Program-made: the position numbers and the translations under genes
In this document: piece by piece, positions 1 to 9,578 of the stretch
Layout: every line of letters begins with the position of its first letter
Position numbering within the stretch: the stretch's first letter is position 1
Assembly (NCBI GenBank): GCA_006226685.1
Contig: SBGG01000034.1
Coordinates: 1-53,131, forward strand
Source of the DNA: Sphingomonadales bacterium
Lineage (GTDB): Bacteria; Pseudomonadota; Alphaproteobacteria; Sphingomonadales; Sphingomonadaceae
Direction of reading: 5' to 3'
DNA: 53,131 bases
Notes under the pieces: model-generated
Databases searched by the model: none
What the model was told of the DNA's origin: nothing
What the model saw: the letters and a program-made list of their open reading frames with translations, nothing else

Positions 1-974
1 GCCACATCGATGTCCACCGCCACGCGAGCGAATTTCTCGAACCAATATTTGGCGACCAGCCCGGCATAATAGCTGGTGCCGCAGGCAACGATGGTGATGC
101 GTTTCACCCCCGCCAGGTCGAACTCCATATCCGGCAACGACACCTGATTTTCCAGCCGCCGGAGATAGGATTTGAGCGTCTGGGCGACGACCACCGGCTG
201 TTCGTAAATCTCCTTCGCCATGAAATGGCGATGATTGCCCTTGTCGATCATCGCGCCGGACACGCCCGAAACGGTGACGGGCCGGTCAACGGGCACATTA
301 TGCCGGTCATAAATCTTCGCGCCATCACGGGTGATGACCACCCAGTCGCCTTCCTCCAGATAGGCGATACGCTGGGTCAGCGGCGCCAGCGCCAGCGCGT
401 CGGAACCGAGATAGGTCTCCCCATCGCCATAACCGACGACCAGCGGCGAACCGAGACGCGCACCAATCAGCATTTCAGGGTGAGCGCGAAACAGGATCGC
501 CAGCGCGAACGCCCCCTGAAGACGCGGCAGAACCTGCGCCACCGCATCCTGCGGGCTAAGCCCCTGTTCGACCAGTTCGCTCACCAGATGGGCGACGACC
601 TCGGTGTCGGTCTGGCTCGCAAAATGCCGTCCCCGCGCGATCAGTTCCTCGCGCAGCGGCTTAAAATTCTCGATAATTCCGTTATGTACGAGCGCAACTT
701 CATGCGTTGCATGAGGGTGGGCATTGCTCGTTGTCGGCGCACCATGGGTCGCCCAGCGGGTATGGGCAATGCCGGTCGTGCCCGGCAGCGGCTCCGCCGA
801 CAATTGCTTCGCCAGATTGACAAGCTTCCCTTCGGCCCGTCGCCGTTCGATCGCGCCTTCATGAACGGTGGCGATGCCCGCACTATCATAGCCGCGATAT
901 TCGAGCCGCTTCAGGCCATCCAGCAAACGGTCGGCAACATCTTCCTTGCCGACGATACCGATAATGCCGCACAT
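1..974 (-). CDS. glmS: Glutamine-fructose-6-phosphate aminotransferase (GlmS), partial
   Basis: GlmS makes glucosamine-6-phosphate from fructose-6-phosphate and glutamine, the first step to UDP-GlcNAc for peptidoglycan and lipid A. The gene starts at 974 and reads out of the window on the left, so only about 324 N-terminal residues are visible. The protein begins MCGIIG, which places the nucleophilic Cys right after Met as in class II (Ntn-type) amidotransferases. The glutaminase domain continues with RGYDSAGIA and THGAPTTSNAHPH, and the start of the first SIS (sugar isomerase) domain is reached (CGTSYYAG). Its ATG directly follows the glmU stop codon with no spacer, so the two are surely co-transcribed and probably translationally coupled. 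Family assignment is secure; the C-terminal half cannot be assessed. Confidence 0.97.
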   Translation of the reverse strand, partial: MCGIIGIVGKEDVADRLLDGLKRLEYRGYDSAGIATVHEGAIERRRAEGKLVNLAKQLSAEPLPGTTGIAHTRWATHGAPTTSNAHPHATHEVALVHNGIIENFKPLREELIARGRHFASQTDTEVVAHLVSELVEQGLSPQDAVAQVLPRLQGAFALAILFRAHPEMLIGARLGSPLVVGYGDGETYLGSDALALAPLTQRIAYLEEGDWVVITRDGAKIYDRHNVPVDRPVTVSGVSGAMIDKGNHRHFMAKEIYEQPVVVAQTLKSYLRRLENQVSLPDMEFDLAGVKRITIVACGTSYYAGLVAKYWFEKFARVAVDIDV

Positions 975-2327
975 CTACTTTTTTGCCTTCCGTTCCTGCA
1001 TTTTCGTTCGAAACCGCTTCGCCCAGCCCGGTTTTTCCTCCTGACGCGGCCGCACCAGCGCCAGCGCATCGGCGGAAACATCGCTCGTCAGCACGCTGCC
1101 CGCGCCGACAATCGCCCCGTCGCCCACTTTCACCGGGGCGACGAGCGCGCTGTTGGACCCGATAAATGCTCCGGCACCGATCTCTGTGCGATATTTGAAG
1201 AAGCCGTCATAATTACAAGTGATGGTGCCCGCGCCGATATTCGCCCCCGCCCCCACGCTCGCATCGCCGATATAGGAAAGATGGTTCGCCTTGGCGCCCT
1301 CGCCCAGCACCGCTTTCTTGATCTCGACAAAATTGCCGACCTTCGCCTTCGCGCCAATTTCAGCGCCGGGTCGAAGTCGGGCATAAGGCCCTATTTTCGC
1401 ACCCTTAGAGATCGTTGCTCCCTCAATATGGGAAAAGCCATGAATGGTGACATCATCCGCAACCACGACCCCCGGACCGAACAGCACATGCGGTTCCACC
1501 ACCACATCGCGCCCCAGTTTCGTGTCGTAAGAGAAGAACACCGTCTCCGGCGCGATCAGCGTCGCCCCGTCCCGCATCGCCTCGGCCCGGCGGCGGCGTT
1601 GCCAGATCGCCTCGACCCCGGCCAGTTCCGCCCGGCTGTTGACGCCCGCCACCTCGTCCGCCTCGGTTTCGATCACCGCGCTGGTCGCACCGGGCAGCAT
1701 CACGATGTCGGGCAGATAATATTCCCCGGCGGCATTATCATTGCCGATCTTGTCAAGCAGCACGAAAAGATCGCTCGCCCGGACAGCCATAAGACCACTA
1801 TTACAGAGAGTTATAGACCGTTCTTCTGAACTTGCATCCTTATATTCGACCATCTTGCGAATAACGCCCTGCGGATCGGCCACGATCCGGCCATAGGCGG
1901 CCGGGTCTTCCGGACGGAAACCGAGCACTACGGCTCGCGGTTCGTCGCCCCGGTTCAGCCGCTCGATCATCGCACGCATGGTCGCGCTGCTCACCAGCGG
2001 AACATCGCCATAGAGGATCAGGACATCCCCGGCAAAATGGGTGAGCGCGTCATGCGCCTGCGCCACCGCATGGCCGGTGCCGAGTTGCTTTTCCTGCACG
2101 GCGATATGCACATCATGGCCAGCCACAGCGACCTCAACCTGATCGCGCCCGGCGCCGACCACCACTATCTTGCGCTCGGCCCCCAGTTCCTCGATCGCGG
2201 AAAGCAGATGCAACAGCATCGGCCGTCCTGCGACCGGGTGCAACACCTTGTGACGGTTGGATTTCATCCGCGTCCCCTGTCCGGCGGCAAGGATGATGGC
2301 GGCAAGCGGCCTGCTGGTGGCGGTCAT
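975..2327 (-). CDS. glmU: Bifunctional GlmU: GlcN-1-P acetyltransferase / GlcNAc-1-P uridyltransferase
   Basis: GlmU acetylates glucosamine-1-phosphate and then couples it to UTP, giving UDP-GlcNAc in the cytoplasm. The 450-residue protein has the usual family length. The N-terminal nucleotidyltransferase domain carries the loop LAAGQGTRMKS, followed by KVLHPVAGRPM. The C-terminal part is a left-handed beta-helix of hexapeptide repeats (from about residue 250) with the acetyltransferase region (NYDG, GSNSALVAPV) near residues 380-420. The frame is open for 64 further codons upstream, but that part overlaps the divergent gph gene and has no family character, so the ATG at 2327 in front of MTATSRPLAAI is preferred. 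The gene lies directly upstream of glmS and forms a glmU-glmS operon. It is divergent from gph across 106 bp that must hold both promoters. Confidence 0.97.
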   Translation of the reverse strand: MTATSRPLAAIILAAGQGTRMKSNRHKVLHPVAGRPMLLHLLSAIEELGAERKIVVVGAGRDQVEVAVAGHDVHIAVQEKQLGTGHAVAQAHDALTHFAGDVLILYGDVPLVSSATMRAMIERLNRGDEPRAVVLGFRPEDPAAYGRIVADPQGVIRKMVEYKDASSEERSITLCNSGLMAVRASDLFVLLDKIGNDNAAGEYYLPDIVMLPGATSAVIETEADEVAGVNSRAELAGVEAIWQRRRRAEAMRDGATLIAPETVFFSYDTKLGRDVVVEPHVLFGPGVVVADDVTIHGFSHIEGATISKGAKIGPYARLRPGAEIGAKAKVGNFVEIKKAVLGEGAKANHLSYIGDASVGAGANIGAGTITCNYDGFFKYRTEIGAGAFIGSNSALVAPVKVGDGAIVGAGSVLTSDVSADALALVRPRQEEKPGWAKRFRTKMQERKAKK

Positions 2328-2433
2328 AGCGTTTTCCGTTCGTCTGACCCGACATCGGGTGCGGGCTCTATCACCGCTCCTCTGCCATGTTTGGCTTGCA
2401 TATGCCACCGGGCAAAGGGCATGGACAGCGGCC

Positions 2434-3102
2434 ATGACGCAATTTGCTTTCGATATTATCGGGTTCGATCTCGATGGAACCCTGCTGGAAACCAGCGGCG
2501 ATCTTGCTGCAGCGCTCAATCATGCGATCGCCACCATCGACCTGCCGCCCTTTCCGGTCGAAGAGATTCGTCATTTTGTCGGACGCGGGGCCAGAATCAT
2601 GCTCCAGCGCGCCCTGAAAACCGCCGGCAGGGACGATCCCGAGTTGCTCGAACGCCTGTTGCCGCTGCTGCTCGATCATTATGCGGCCAACCTCTCTCGT
2701 TACAGCCACCCCTATCCGGGCCTGATGCAAGCGCTGGACGAGCTGCTGGAGGCAGGCGTAAAACTCGCCATCTGCACCAACAAGATCGAACGCTTCACCC
2801 TTCCACTGCTCCAGCAGCTCGGCCTGACCGGCTATTTCACTGCGATCGTCGGTGGCGATACGGTGGGCGTGCAAAAGCCCGATCCCGCCCCGGTATTGGC
2901 GATGGTCGAAAGGGCCGGCGGCGGTCGCTGCCTGTTCGTCGGCGACACCACCAACGATACCCGCGCCGCACGGGCAGCAGGCCTTCCCAGCGTCGCTGTC
3001 AGTTTCGGCTTTTGCGATGCCCCACCGCAGGAGCTGGGTGCCGATGCGGTGATCGACCATTATGACGAGTTGTTGCCGCTGGCACGGAACTGGCCAGCCT
3101 GA
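2434..3102 (+). CDS. gph: HAD-family phosphatase, probable phosphoglycolate phosphatase
   Basis: This 222-residue protein is a HAD-superfamily hydrolase with the layout of phosphoglycolate phosphatase (Gph), which removes 2-phosphoglycolate arising from oxidised DNA ends or Rubisco side reactions. Motif I is FDLDGTLLET, with nucleophile Asp12 and acid-base Asp14. Motif II lies around ICTNK, motif III is the Lys of VQKPDP, and motif IV is GDTTND. The cap domain is helical and inserted after motif I (subclass I). The ATG at 2434 is chosen because it is the start next to the core beta-strand; upstream in-frame codons overlap glmU on the other strand. Exact substrate is not provable from sequence, since close relatives act on other small phosphates, but context and length fit Gph. 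Confidence 0.85.
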   Translation: MTQFAFDIIGFDLDGTLLETSGDLAAALNHAIATIDLPPFPVEEIRHFVGRGARIMLQRALKTAGRDDPELLERLLPLLLDHYAANLSRYSHPYPGLMQALDELLEAGVKLAICTNKIERFTLPLLQQLGLTGYFTAIVGGDTVGVQKPDPAPVLAMVERAGGGRCLFVGDTTNDTRAARAAGLPSVAVSFGFCDAPPQELGADAVIDHYDELLPLARNWPA

Positions 3103-3453
3103 CTCCACGGCACGGCCCTGAAACGCCCCCCCCCCCTTCCATTTCGCCTAAAAATACCGGGCCGGCACCATCGACGGCGACTCACGCGGCCCATCACCGA
3201 TATCCGGCCATTCGGGACAAGTGCGGTTTGCACCGGCAGACCCCCTGCGGGTGCCGTCCCCGATCCACGCCCCGGCAATTGCCGCCGCCATGTCAGACTT
3301 AGATCCGATCGACCTGATCTGCTGCGGTATGCGCGTCCGCCGACCGATGCCTTTCACTCCATTCGATCCGCTTCGGCATCGGCCTATTCGAACAAAAAAA
3401 TATCGGATGACATGCCATCGCAATATTCGCATGAATAATTCAGACTGGGCTCC
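3103..3453. other. Non-coding gap between gph and phoR, with an 11-C homopolymer
   Basis: I see no convincing gene in these 351 bases. Short open frames exist on both strands but lack ribosome-binding sites and family character. A run of eleven C residues lies at 3126-3136. The last 60 bases are AT-richer and probably hold the phoR promoter. One TGACAT-like word at about 3408-3414 is not followed by further 11-bp repeats, so I do not call a Pho box here. Confidence 0.6.
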
Positions 3454-4740
3454 ATGAATCAGGGCAGTACATTGCAACATATCGCGGTATTCGCCGTTAT
3501 CGTCGTGGGAATGCTATCTGCCGCGCTCACCGGAGCGTCGCTCGAACAGCTCGCCATTTTGCTGACCACCGGGGCCTTGCTGCTGTTCATATTGTGGGAC
3601 AGGCATGGGCCCGCCATGACGGCAGCCACCCCTCTCCCCCGTATTTCTCCGACTCAGGAGCTGATCGACATGCCCGGCTTCCGCAAAGTGGTCGAGGGTT
3701 TATCCGAGCCGGTTCTGTTGGTTGAACGGGGGAAGGTCGAACTGGCCAATGCGGGCGCACGCAAGCTGCTCGGCAACCATATCGTCGGCGAAGATGTCCG
3801 CATCGCCATCCGCCATCCCGCGGCGGCAGAGCGCCTTACCAGCCCCGATCCACTGGAAGAGCCGGTACAGATCGATATCGTCGGTCTCGGCACACGCAAC
3901 CAGCGCTGGTCGATGCAGATCATCCCGATTGACGAAACGCAGGGCGCGCAACGGCTCTTCGTTCATCTTGCCGATGAAAGCGGCGCCTATGCCGCCGAGC
4001 GGGTGCGCGGGGATTTCGTCGCCAATGCGAGCCATGAGCTGAGAACGCCGCTGGCCGCGATTCTCGGCTTCGTCGAGACATTGCAGGACCCCAATGCCGG
4101 AGGAGACGCAAAAACGCGGGAACGCTTCCTGTCGATCCTCGAAAATGAAGCGCACCGGATGCAGCAACTGGTCGACGACCTGATGTCACTTTCCCGTATC
4201 GAGGCCGACAAATACCGCTTACCCGCGACGCAGATCGTCATGCCCGCTCTGGTGGAAGAGGTGTTGAATAGCTGCCGCCAAAATCTCGGCACGCGCGGCG
4301 CCGACATTATCGCCGAGATTTCCGATGACGTCACCGCAATCCAGGGGGACCGGACCCAGATTTCCCAGTTGCTGCACAATCTGGTCAGCAACAGTGCCAA
4401 ATATGGCCGCCCCGGCTCGCCGATAACGGTCAGGCTGACTGCCGCGCCGCCTTCAATGATCCGGCTGGAGGTCAGCGACGAAGGCGAAGGTATCGCCCCC
4501 GACCACCTGCCCCGTCTGACCGAGCGATTCTACCGGGTCGACTCGGGGCGAAGCCGGGCAATGGGCGGCACGGGACTGGGGCTCGCCATCGTCAAACATA
4601 TCGTGGAACGCCATCGCGGGCGGCTTGACATCAACAGTATCATCGGCAAGGGCACGACCGTTTCCGTGCTCCTGCCGCTGGCCAATGTTGAAGCCCCGGA
4701 AAAAAAGGAAAGTCAGGCGCCCCGTCTGCCCGTGGCATAA
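3454..4740 (+). CDS. phoR: Phosphate-regulon sensor histidine kinase PhoR
   Basis: PhoR senses phosphate limitation through the Pst transporter and PhoU and phosphorylates PhoB. The 428-residue protein has two closely spaced hydrophobic N-terminal helices (about 9-25 and 33-48) with almost no periplasmic loop, as expected for PhoR. A PAS-like region follows at about 70-175. The HisKA box contains HELRTPL with phospho-accepting His194. The ATPase domain shows an N box around Asn309 (HNLVSNSAKY), a G1 box DEGEG near 342-346 and GTGLGLAIV at 372-380. It is the first gene of a phoR-pst-phoU-phoB locus. The Pho box lies after it rather than before it, so phoR may have a separate, less inducible promoter. 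The cognate regulator phoB sits at the far end of the same locus, which makes the assignment strong. Confidence 0.95.
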   Translation: MNQGSTLQHIAVFAVIVVGMLSAALTGASLEQLAILLTTGALLLFILWDRHGPAMTAATPLPRISPTQELIDMPGFRKVVEGLSEPVLLVERGKVELANAGARKLLGNHIVGEDVRIAIRHPAAAERLTSPDPLEEPVQIDIVGLGTRNQRWSMQIIPIDETQGAQRLFVHLADESGAYAAERVRGDFVANASHELRTPLAAILGFVETLQDPNAGGDAKTRERFLSILENEAHRMQQLVDDLMSLSRIEADKYRLPATQIVMPALVEEVLNSCRQNLGTRGADIIAEISDDVTAIQGDRTQISQLLHNLVSNSAKYGRPGSPITVRLTAAPPSMIRLEVSDEGEGIAPDHLPRLTERFYRVDSGRSRAMGGTGLGLAIVKHIVERHRGRLDINSIIGKGTTVSVLLPLANVEAPEKKESQAPRLPVA

Positions 4741-4748
4741 AGCGACCA

Positions 4749-4781
4749 CTGTCATAAAAGTGAAACCAAATTGTCACATTG
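4749..4781 (+). promoter_or_regulatory. Pho box upstream of pstS
   Basis: Three 11-bp units follow each other in phase: CTGTCAT-AAAA, GTGAAAC-CAAA and TTGTCAC-ATTG. Each is a 7-bp half-site with a 4-bp spacer, the arrangement bound by phosphorylated PhoB. The block lies 71 bp upstream of the pstS start and matches the box before the porin gene in both sequence and spacing. Confidence 0.88.
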
Positions 4782-4851
4782 GCAGCCTCACCGGCCGCTA
4801 AGGGATAGTGCATCAAACGAGCGATCGGCACGATTCTACAGGAGACTTTTT

Positions 4852-5907
4852 GTGAAGCATGAAGCTGTTCTCGCCATTTCGGCGCTGGCTCTGGGCATCA
4901 CCCTGACGGGCTGTCAGGATCAGGCCGGAAGCGGTGGAGCGGGCGCTCGCGACCAGATTCGCGCCGTCGGCTCGTCGACCGTCTACCCGTTCGCCACGGC
5001 GGTCGCGGAACGTTTCGCGGCCAATACCGGCAAGAAATCGCCAATCATCGAATCGACCGGCACCGGCGCGGGCATGAAGCTGTTCTGCGCAGGCGTTGGC
5101 GCCCAGCACCCGGATATCGAAGATGCCTCGCGCCGGATGAAGAAGAGCGAATTCGAACAATGCCAGGCCAATGGCGTCAAGGACATTGTCGAAATCCAGA
5201 TCGGCGTCGACGGCCTCGCCTTCGCTGAATCGAAGGATGGCCCCGGCTTCAAGCTGACCCCGGAACTGATCTACAAGGCGCTGGCCGCCAATCCGTTCGG
5301 CGCGGGCGAGAACAAGACGCAGAAATGGTCGGATGTCGACCCCAGCCTGCCCAATGTCGCAATCTCGGTCTTCGGCCCGCCCTCTACCTCCGGCACCCGC
5401 GATTCGCTGGCCGAGCTGATCCTCGAGGTCGGCTGCCTCAGCAACCCGGCGATGAAAGAGCTCAAGGAAAAGAGCGAGGACGAGTTCAAGGCGACCTGCA
5501 CCCGCATCCGCGAAGACGGTAAATATGTCGACTCGGGCGAGAATGACAATCTGATCGTGCAGAAGCTGGCGGCCAACCCGACCGCTCTGGGCGTCTTCGG
5601 GTTCAGCTATCTGGAAGAAAACCGCTCGACCCTGAAGGATGTTCCGCTGAACGGCATAGAAGCGACCTATGATAATGTCGCCAGCGGCGAATATCCCGGT
5701 GCCCGCCCGCTCTTCATCTATGTGAAGAAAGCGCATCTTCAGGCCATTCCCGGCCTGAAGGAATATGTCGAGGAATTCGCCAAGGCCTGGGGCCCGGGCG
5801 ACTATCTTGCCAAGCGCGGCATGGTCGCGGCCAAGGATGATGTCCGCGCGAAGAACGCCGCCATCATCAAGTCGATGACCGTACTCGACGGCGCAGAGCT
5901 CAAATAA
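4852..5907 (+). CDS. pstS: Phosphate-binding protein PstS, predicted lipoprotein
   Basis: PstS captures inorganic phosphate and delivers it to the PstCAB importer. The 351-residue protein starts at a GTG (4852) with a good AGGAGA ribosome-binding site six bases upstream; an earlier in-frame ATG at 4771 lies inside the Pho box and is rejected. The N-terminus is a hydrophobic signal ending in the lipobox LTGC with Cys21, so the protein should be lipid-anchored rather than free in the periplasm as in E. coli. Family motifs include AVGSSTVYPFA and ESTGTGAGMKLF near the N-terminus and PSTSGTRDSLAELI in the middle, which form the phosphate-binding loops. The Pho box upstream indicates induction by phosphate starvation. 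pstC follows after 160 bp. Confidence 0.96.
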   Translation: MKHEAVLAISALALGITLTGCQDQAGSGGAGARDQIRAVGSSTVYPFATAVAERFAANTGKKSPIIESTGTGAGMKLFCAGVGAQHPDIEDASRRMKKSEFEQCQANGVKDIVEIQIGVDGLAFAESKDGPGFKLTPELIYKALAANPFGAGENKTQKWSDVDPSLPNVAISVFGPPSTSGTRDSLAELILEVGCLSNPAMKELKEKSEDEFKATCTRIREDGKYVDSGENDNLIVQKLAANPTALGVFGFSYLEENRSTLKDVPLNGIEATYDNVASGEYPGARPLFIYVKKAHLQAIPGLKEYVEEFAKAWGPGDYLAKRGMVAAKDDVRAKNAAIIKSMTVLDGAELK

Positions 5908-6067
5908 TCCACCGCTCCGGCGCAACCGGCCATCGGGCAGTATCCCTGATGGAACCACGGAAGCGCGAAGCGGATAGAGATCGAAAAGGGAACCGTCCCG
6001 GTCGGATCATCGGCCGGGACATCCCGGAGACTGACTCGGCCCGCCAAGGGCAGAAGGGAATTCGGAC

Positions 6068-7486
6068 GTGAGCGGCTTTGCCATCGTCATCATGGTCATA
6101 GGGCTGGGTATCATCGCCTGGCTCAGCGCACGGGCGAAGGCCGCGCGCCTCATGTACAGCGGCGGGAACGCCTCTCCACCGCGCGAGGGCGCTCCGCGCC
6201 CGCGCTCTGCGCTGCACTCCCTGCCCTCCTATCATGGCTGGTATGTCGGCCTCTGGGTGGCGGTCCCCGCGCTGATCTTCCTCAGCATCTGGGCCAATAT
6301 CATGCCGGGGCTGGTAACAGAGAAGGTCCTGCAGGATCCTGCCGCAATGGCTCTGCCCGCCGATCCTTTCACCCGCAGCGCCATTCTGGGCGAGGCGCGG
6401 TCCATCGCTCAGGGCAGCGCGGCAACCGCTTTCGATGCGCGCGCCAATGATCTGGTCGAGCCCTATCGCGCGGCCCAGCATTTTTATTCCATCGGCGGGG
6501 CCATTATCGCCCTGTTGCTCGCCTTTACCGGGGGCGCCTACGCCTTCACCCGGATACGCGCCGATTTCCGGGCCCGCACCCGGGTCGAACGGGTGGTGAT
6601 GATGGGCCTGCTGATCGCGTCGCTGATCGCCATCGTGACCACGGTCGGCATCGTTGCGTCGCTGCTCTGGGAATCGATCCGCTTCTTCACCCACGTCAAT
6701 CCGATCGACTTTCTGTTCGGCACCAAATGGTCGCCGCAATCCGCCGCGCTCGGCTATGGCAATGAAAATGCGTTCGGCGCGGTTCCGCTGTTCTGGGGCA
6801 CTATTTTCATCGGCGCGATCATCGCGATGATCGTCGCCATTCCGCTCGGCCTGATGAGCGCCATCTACCTCACCCAATATGCGAAGCCGGCGGCACGCGC
6901 CTGGCTTAAACCGATATTGGAGGTACTGGCCGGCGTGCCGACGGTCGTCTACGGCTATTTCGCGGCGCTGACCATTGCGCCGGCCATGCGCGATTTCGCG
7001 GTATGGATCGGCATTCCAGGAGCATCCTCGGAAAGCGCGCTGGCAGCAGGCCTCGTCATGGGTGTGATGATTATCCCCTTCGTCTCCTCGATGGCGGATG
7101 ACAGCATCACCTCCGTCCCGCAATCGATGCGCGACGGCAGCCTCGCCATGGGCGCAACCACCAGCGAAACGATCCGCCAGGTACTGATCCCCGCCGCCCT
7201 GCCCGGCGTGGTCGGCGGCGTACTGCTCGCCGTCAGCCGCGCGATCGGCGAAACCATGATCGTGGTGATGGCCGCAGGCCTTGCCGCCAACCTCACCCTC
7301 AACCCCTTTGCCAGCGTGACCACCGTCACCACCCAGATCGTCCAGTTGCTGACCGGCGATCAGGAATTCGACAGCGCGAAGACGCTCGCCGCCTTCGCGC
7401 TCGGCCTCGTACTGTTCGTGGTCACGCTGCTTCTCAACATCGTCGCGCTGCAGGTCGTGAAGCGCTATCGGGAGGCTTATGAATGA
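6068..7486 (+). CDS. pstC: Phosphate ABC transporter permease PstC (long alphaproteobacterial form)
   Basis: PstC is one of the two membrane subunits of the high-affinity phosphate importer. At 472 residues it is about 150 longer than the E. coli protein. The extra N-terminal part has membrane helices near residues 3-19, 59-78 and 140-158 separated by a polar segment, matching the DUF3708-type extension of alphaproteobacterial PstC. The MetI-like permease core follows from about residue 180, with the conserved coupling loop around AMGATTSETIRQVLIPAAL and an IGETM motif. The start is GTG at 6068. The stop codon overlaps the pstA start in an ATGA arrangement, so expression of the two permeases is coupled. 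Confidence 0.95.
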   Translation: MSGFAIVIMVIGLGIIAWLSARAKAARLMYSGGNASPPREGAPRPRSALHSLPSYHGWYVGLWVAVPALIFLSIWANIMPGLVTEKVLQDPAAMALPADPFTRSAILGEARSIAQGSAATAFDARANDLVEPYRAAQHFYSIGGAIIALLLAFTGGAYAFTRIRADFRARTRVERVVMMGLLIASLIAIVTTVGIVASLLWESIRFFTHVNPIDFLFGTKWSPQSAALGYGNENAFGAVPLFWGTIFIGAIIAMIVAIPLGLMSAIYLTQYAKPAARAWLKPILEVLAGVPTVVYGYFAALTIAPAMRDFAVWIGIPGASSESALAAGLVMGVMIIPFVSSMADDSITSVPQSMRDGSLAMGATTSETIRQVLIPAALPGVVGGVLLAVSRAIGETMIVVMAAGLAANLTLNPFASVTTVTTQIVQLLTGDQEFDSAKTLAAFALGLVLFVVTLLLNIVALQVVKRYREAYE

Positions 7487-8763
7487 ATAACCATGCGCCC
7501 GCCGGAGTGATGAAACAACGCCTCCCCACCGACTGGAAGGGTAAGGCGATGCAAAAACGCATCGCCGCCCGCTATGCCTCGGAACGCCGCTTTCGTCTGG
7601 TCGGCCTCGGCGCGATCCTGTTGTCGGCCGGTTTCCTCGCCTTCCTGATCCTGTCGATGCTGGCGAGCGGTCTGGGTGGTTTCACTCGTACCGAAATCGC
7701 GGTCAAATTCGACTTCCCCCATGCTTCGATCCTGATCGACCCCGCGACCCTGAAGGACGGCAATGCCGACCAGGTTCTGGCCAATGCCAATCTGCCCGCG
7801 GTTACCGAGCAGGCCGCCGATGCCACATTGGGCGCGGGAGGAGGAAATTTTCTCTCCTCCAACGCCTGGCTGACGGTACGGGACGCGATCAAGGCGGATC
7901 CGACCATCCTGCAACGCACCGAAACCCTCGGCCTGCCCGCCTCGGCAGAAATCGACCTTGCCGCCAAGGGCAAGGGATCGGAGGAAGCCGAAGCCGCCTA
8001 TACGAAGCTGAAGCAGGATGGCCATGTCTCGCGCGCGTTCAACAGCACGTTCCTGACGTCCAGCGACGCCACCGACCCGACCCAGGTCGGCATCTGGGGG
8101 GCGTTCAAGGGGTCATTGCTGACCATGGCAGTAACCCTGCTGCTCAGTTTCCCGATAGGCGTGCTCGCCGCGCTCTATCTGGAGGAATATGCGCCCCGCA
8201 ACCGCTGGACCGACATGATCGAAGTGTCGATCAACAATCTGGCCGCAGTACCGTCGATCATCTTCGGCTTGCTCGGCCTCGCGGTTTTCCTGAATGTGAT
8301 GCACCTGCCCCGTTCGGCGGCACTCGTCGGCGGCCTCACGCTCGCACTGATGACCATGCCGGTGATCGTCATTGCGGGCCGTAATGCGATCAAGTCGGTT
8401 CCCCCATCGATCCGCGACGCGGCGCTCGGCATTGGCGCCTCCCCGGTGCAGGTGGTATTCCATCATGTGCTTCCGCTCGCCCTGCCCGGCATCATGACCG
8501 GCACGATCATCGGCATGGCCCGCGCGCTGGGCGAAACCGCACCGCTGCTGATGATCGGCATGCGCGCCTTCATCGCCAGCCCTCCGGGCGGCGTCACCGA
8601 CCCGGCGACCGTGCTGCCGGTGCAAATCTTCCTGTGGTCGGACGAGGTCAGCAAAGGCTTCGTCGAAAAGACCTCGGCAGCCATCATCGTGCTGCTGCTC
8701 TTCCTGCTCGGGATGAACAGCATCGCCATCTATCTGCGTAACAAGTTCGAAAAGCGGTGGTAA
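7483..8763 (+). CDS. pstA: Phosphate ABC transporter permease PstA (with DUF3333-type N-terminus)
   Basis: PstA pairs with PstC to form the transmembrane channel for phosphate. The 426-residue protein is longer than the roughly 300-residue E. coli form. It has a first membrane helix at about 38-60, then a large polar, presumably periplasmic insertion up to about residue 200 that corresponds to the DUF3333-type domain, then the MetI-like permease core. The EAA-type loop is visible in [18 protein letters not shown], followed by a GETAPLL segment. The start codon overlaps the end of pstC by four bases. pstB begins seven bases downstream. The function of the periplasmic insertion is unknown; it could contact the lipid-anchored PstS, which is inference only. 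Confidence 0.95.
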   Translation: MNNHAPAGVMKQRLPTDWKGKAMQKRIAARYASERRFRLVGLGAILLSAGFLAFLILSMLASGLGGFTRTEIAVKFDFPHASILIDPATLKDGNADQVLANANLPAVTEQAADATLGAGGGNFLSSNAWLTVRDAIKADPTILQRTETLGLPASAEIDLAAKGKGSEEAEAAYTKLKQDGHVSRAFNSTFLTSSDATDPTQVGIWGAFKGSLLTMAVTLLLSFPIGVLAALYLEEYAPRNRWTDMIEVSINNLAAVPSIIFGLLGLAVFLNVMHLPRSAALVGGLTLALMTMPVIVIAGRNAIKSVPPSIRDAALGIGASPVQVVFHHVLPLALPGIMTGTIIGMARALGETAPLLMIGMRAFIASPPGGVTDPATVLPVQIFLWSDEVSKGFVEKTSAAIIVLLLFLLGMNSIAIYLRNKFEKRW

Positions 8764-8770
8764 CATCTTC

Positions 8771-9550
8771 ATGACCGAAACCAGCTCTTCCGCCCTCCCC
8801 AAGATGACGGCGCGTGACGTCAATGTCTTCTATGGCGAGAAACAGGCGATCAAAAATGTGTCGATCGACGTCGACAATGACCATGTGACCGCGTTCATCG
8901 GCCCGTCGGGCTGTGGCAAATCGACCTTCCTGCGGACCCTCAACCGTATGAACGATACGGTCGCCAGCGCTCGGGTCGAGGGCGAAATTACGCTGGACGG
9001 CGAAAATATCTACAATCCGTCAATGGACGTGGTGCAGTTGCGCGCCCGGGTGGGCATGGTGTTCCAGAAACCCAACCCCTTCCCCAAGTCGATCTATGAC
9101 AATATCGTCTATGGCCCCCGCATTCACGGTCTGGCGGGCAGCAAGGCCGATCTCGACATAATTGTCGAATCCTCGTTGCGCCGCGCCGGCCTGTGGGAAG
9201 AGGTGAAGGATCGCCTGAAGGACAGCGGCACCGCCCTTTCCGGCGGTCAGCAGCAGCGCCTGTGCATCGGCCGCGCCATCGCGGTCGAGCCGGAGGTGAT
9301 CCTGATGGACGAACCTTGCTCCGCGCTCGATCCCATCGCCACGGCAAAGATCGAGGAACTGATCCACGAACTGCGCGGGCGCTACGCGATCGTCATCGTC
9401 ACCCATAATATGCAGCAGGCCGCGCGCGTGTCGCAGCGGACCGCCTTTTTCCATCTCGGCACCCTGGTCGAATATGGGGTAACGTCGGAGATATTCACCA
9501 ATCCTCGTGAAGACCGGACGAAGGATTATATTACAGGCCGCTACGGCTGA
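8771..9550 (+). CDS. pstB: Phosphate ABC transporter ATPase PstB
   Basis: PstB hydrolyses ATP on the inner face of the membrane to drive phosphate import. The 259-residue protein has normal family length. The Walker A loop is GPSGCGKST (44-52), the signature is LSGGQQQR (156-163), Walker B is [13 protein letters not shown] (176-188) and the switch His is in THNMQQA (about 212). The motif [14 protein letters not shown], typical of PstB and absent from most other ABC ATPases, follows the Q loop. It is flanked by pstA and phoU in the usual order, so the assignment is firm. Confidence 0.97.
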   Translation: MTETSSSALPKMTARDVNVFYGEKQAIKNVSIDVDNDHVTAFIGPSGCGKSTFLRTLNRMNDTVASARVEGEITLDGENIYNPSMDVVQLRARVGMVFQKPNPFPKSIYDNIVYGPRIHGLAGSKADLDIIVESSLRRAGLWEEVKDRLKDSGTALSGGQQQRLCIGRAIAVEPEVILMDEPCSALDPIATAKIEELIHELRGRYAIVIVTHNMQQAARVSQRTAFFHLGTLVEYGVTSEIFTNPREDRTKDYITGRYG

Positions 9551-9578
9551 GCCGGGAGAGCGATTGCAGGAGGTTCTG

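Noticed and set aside
225..1829. Long plus-strand open frame (534 codons) over glmS/glmU
   Set aside because: It is antisense to two well-supported genes and its translation has no family character; high-GC DNA leaves such frames open by chance.
3405..3453. A Pho box upstream of phoR
   Set aside because: Only one TGACAT-like word is present and the following 11-bp units do not match.
4813..5958. Minus-strand open frame of 381 codons over pstS
   Set aside because: Antisense shadow of pstS with no family pattern.
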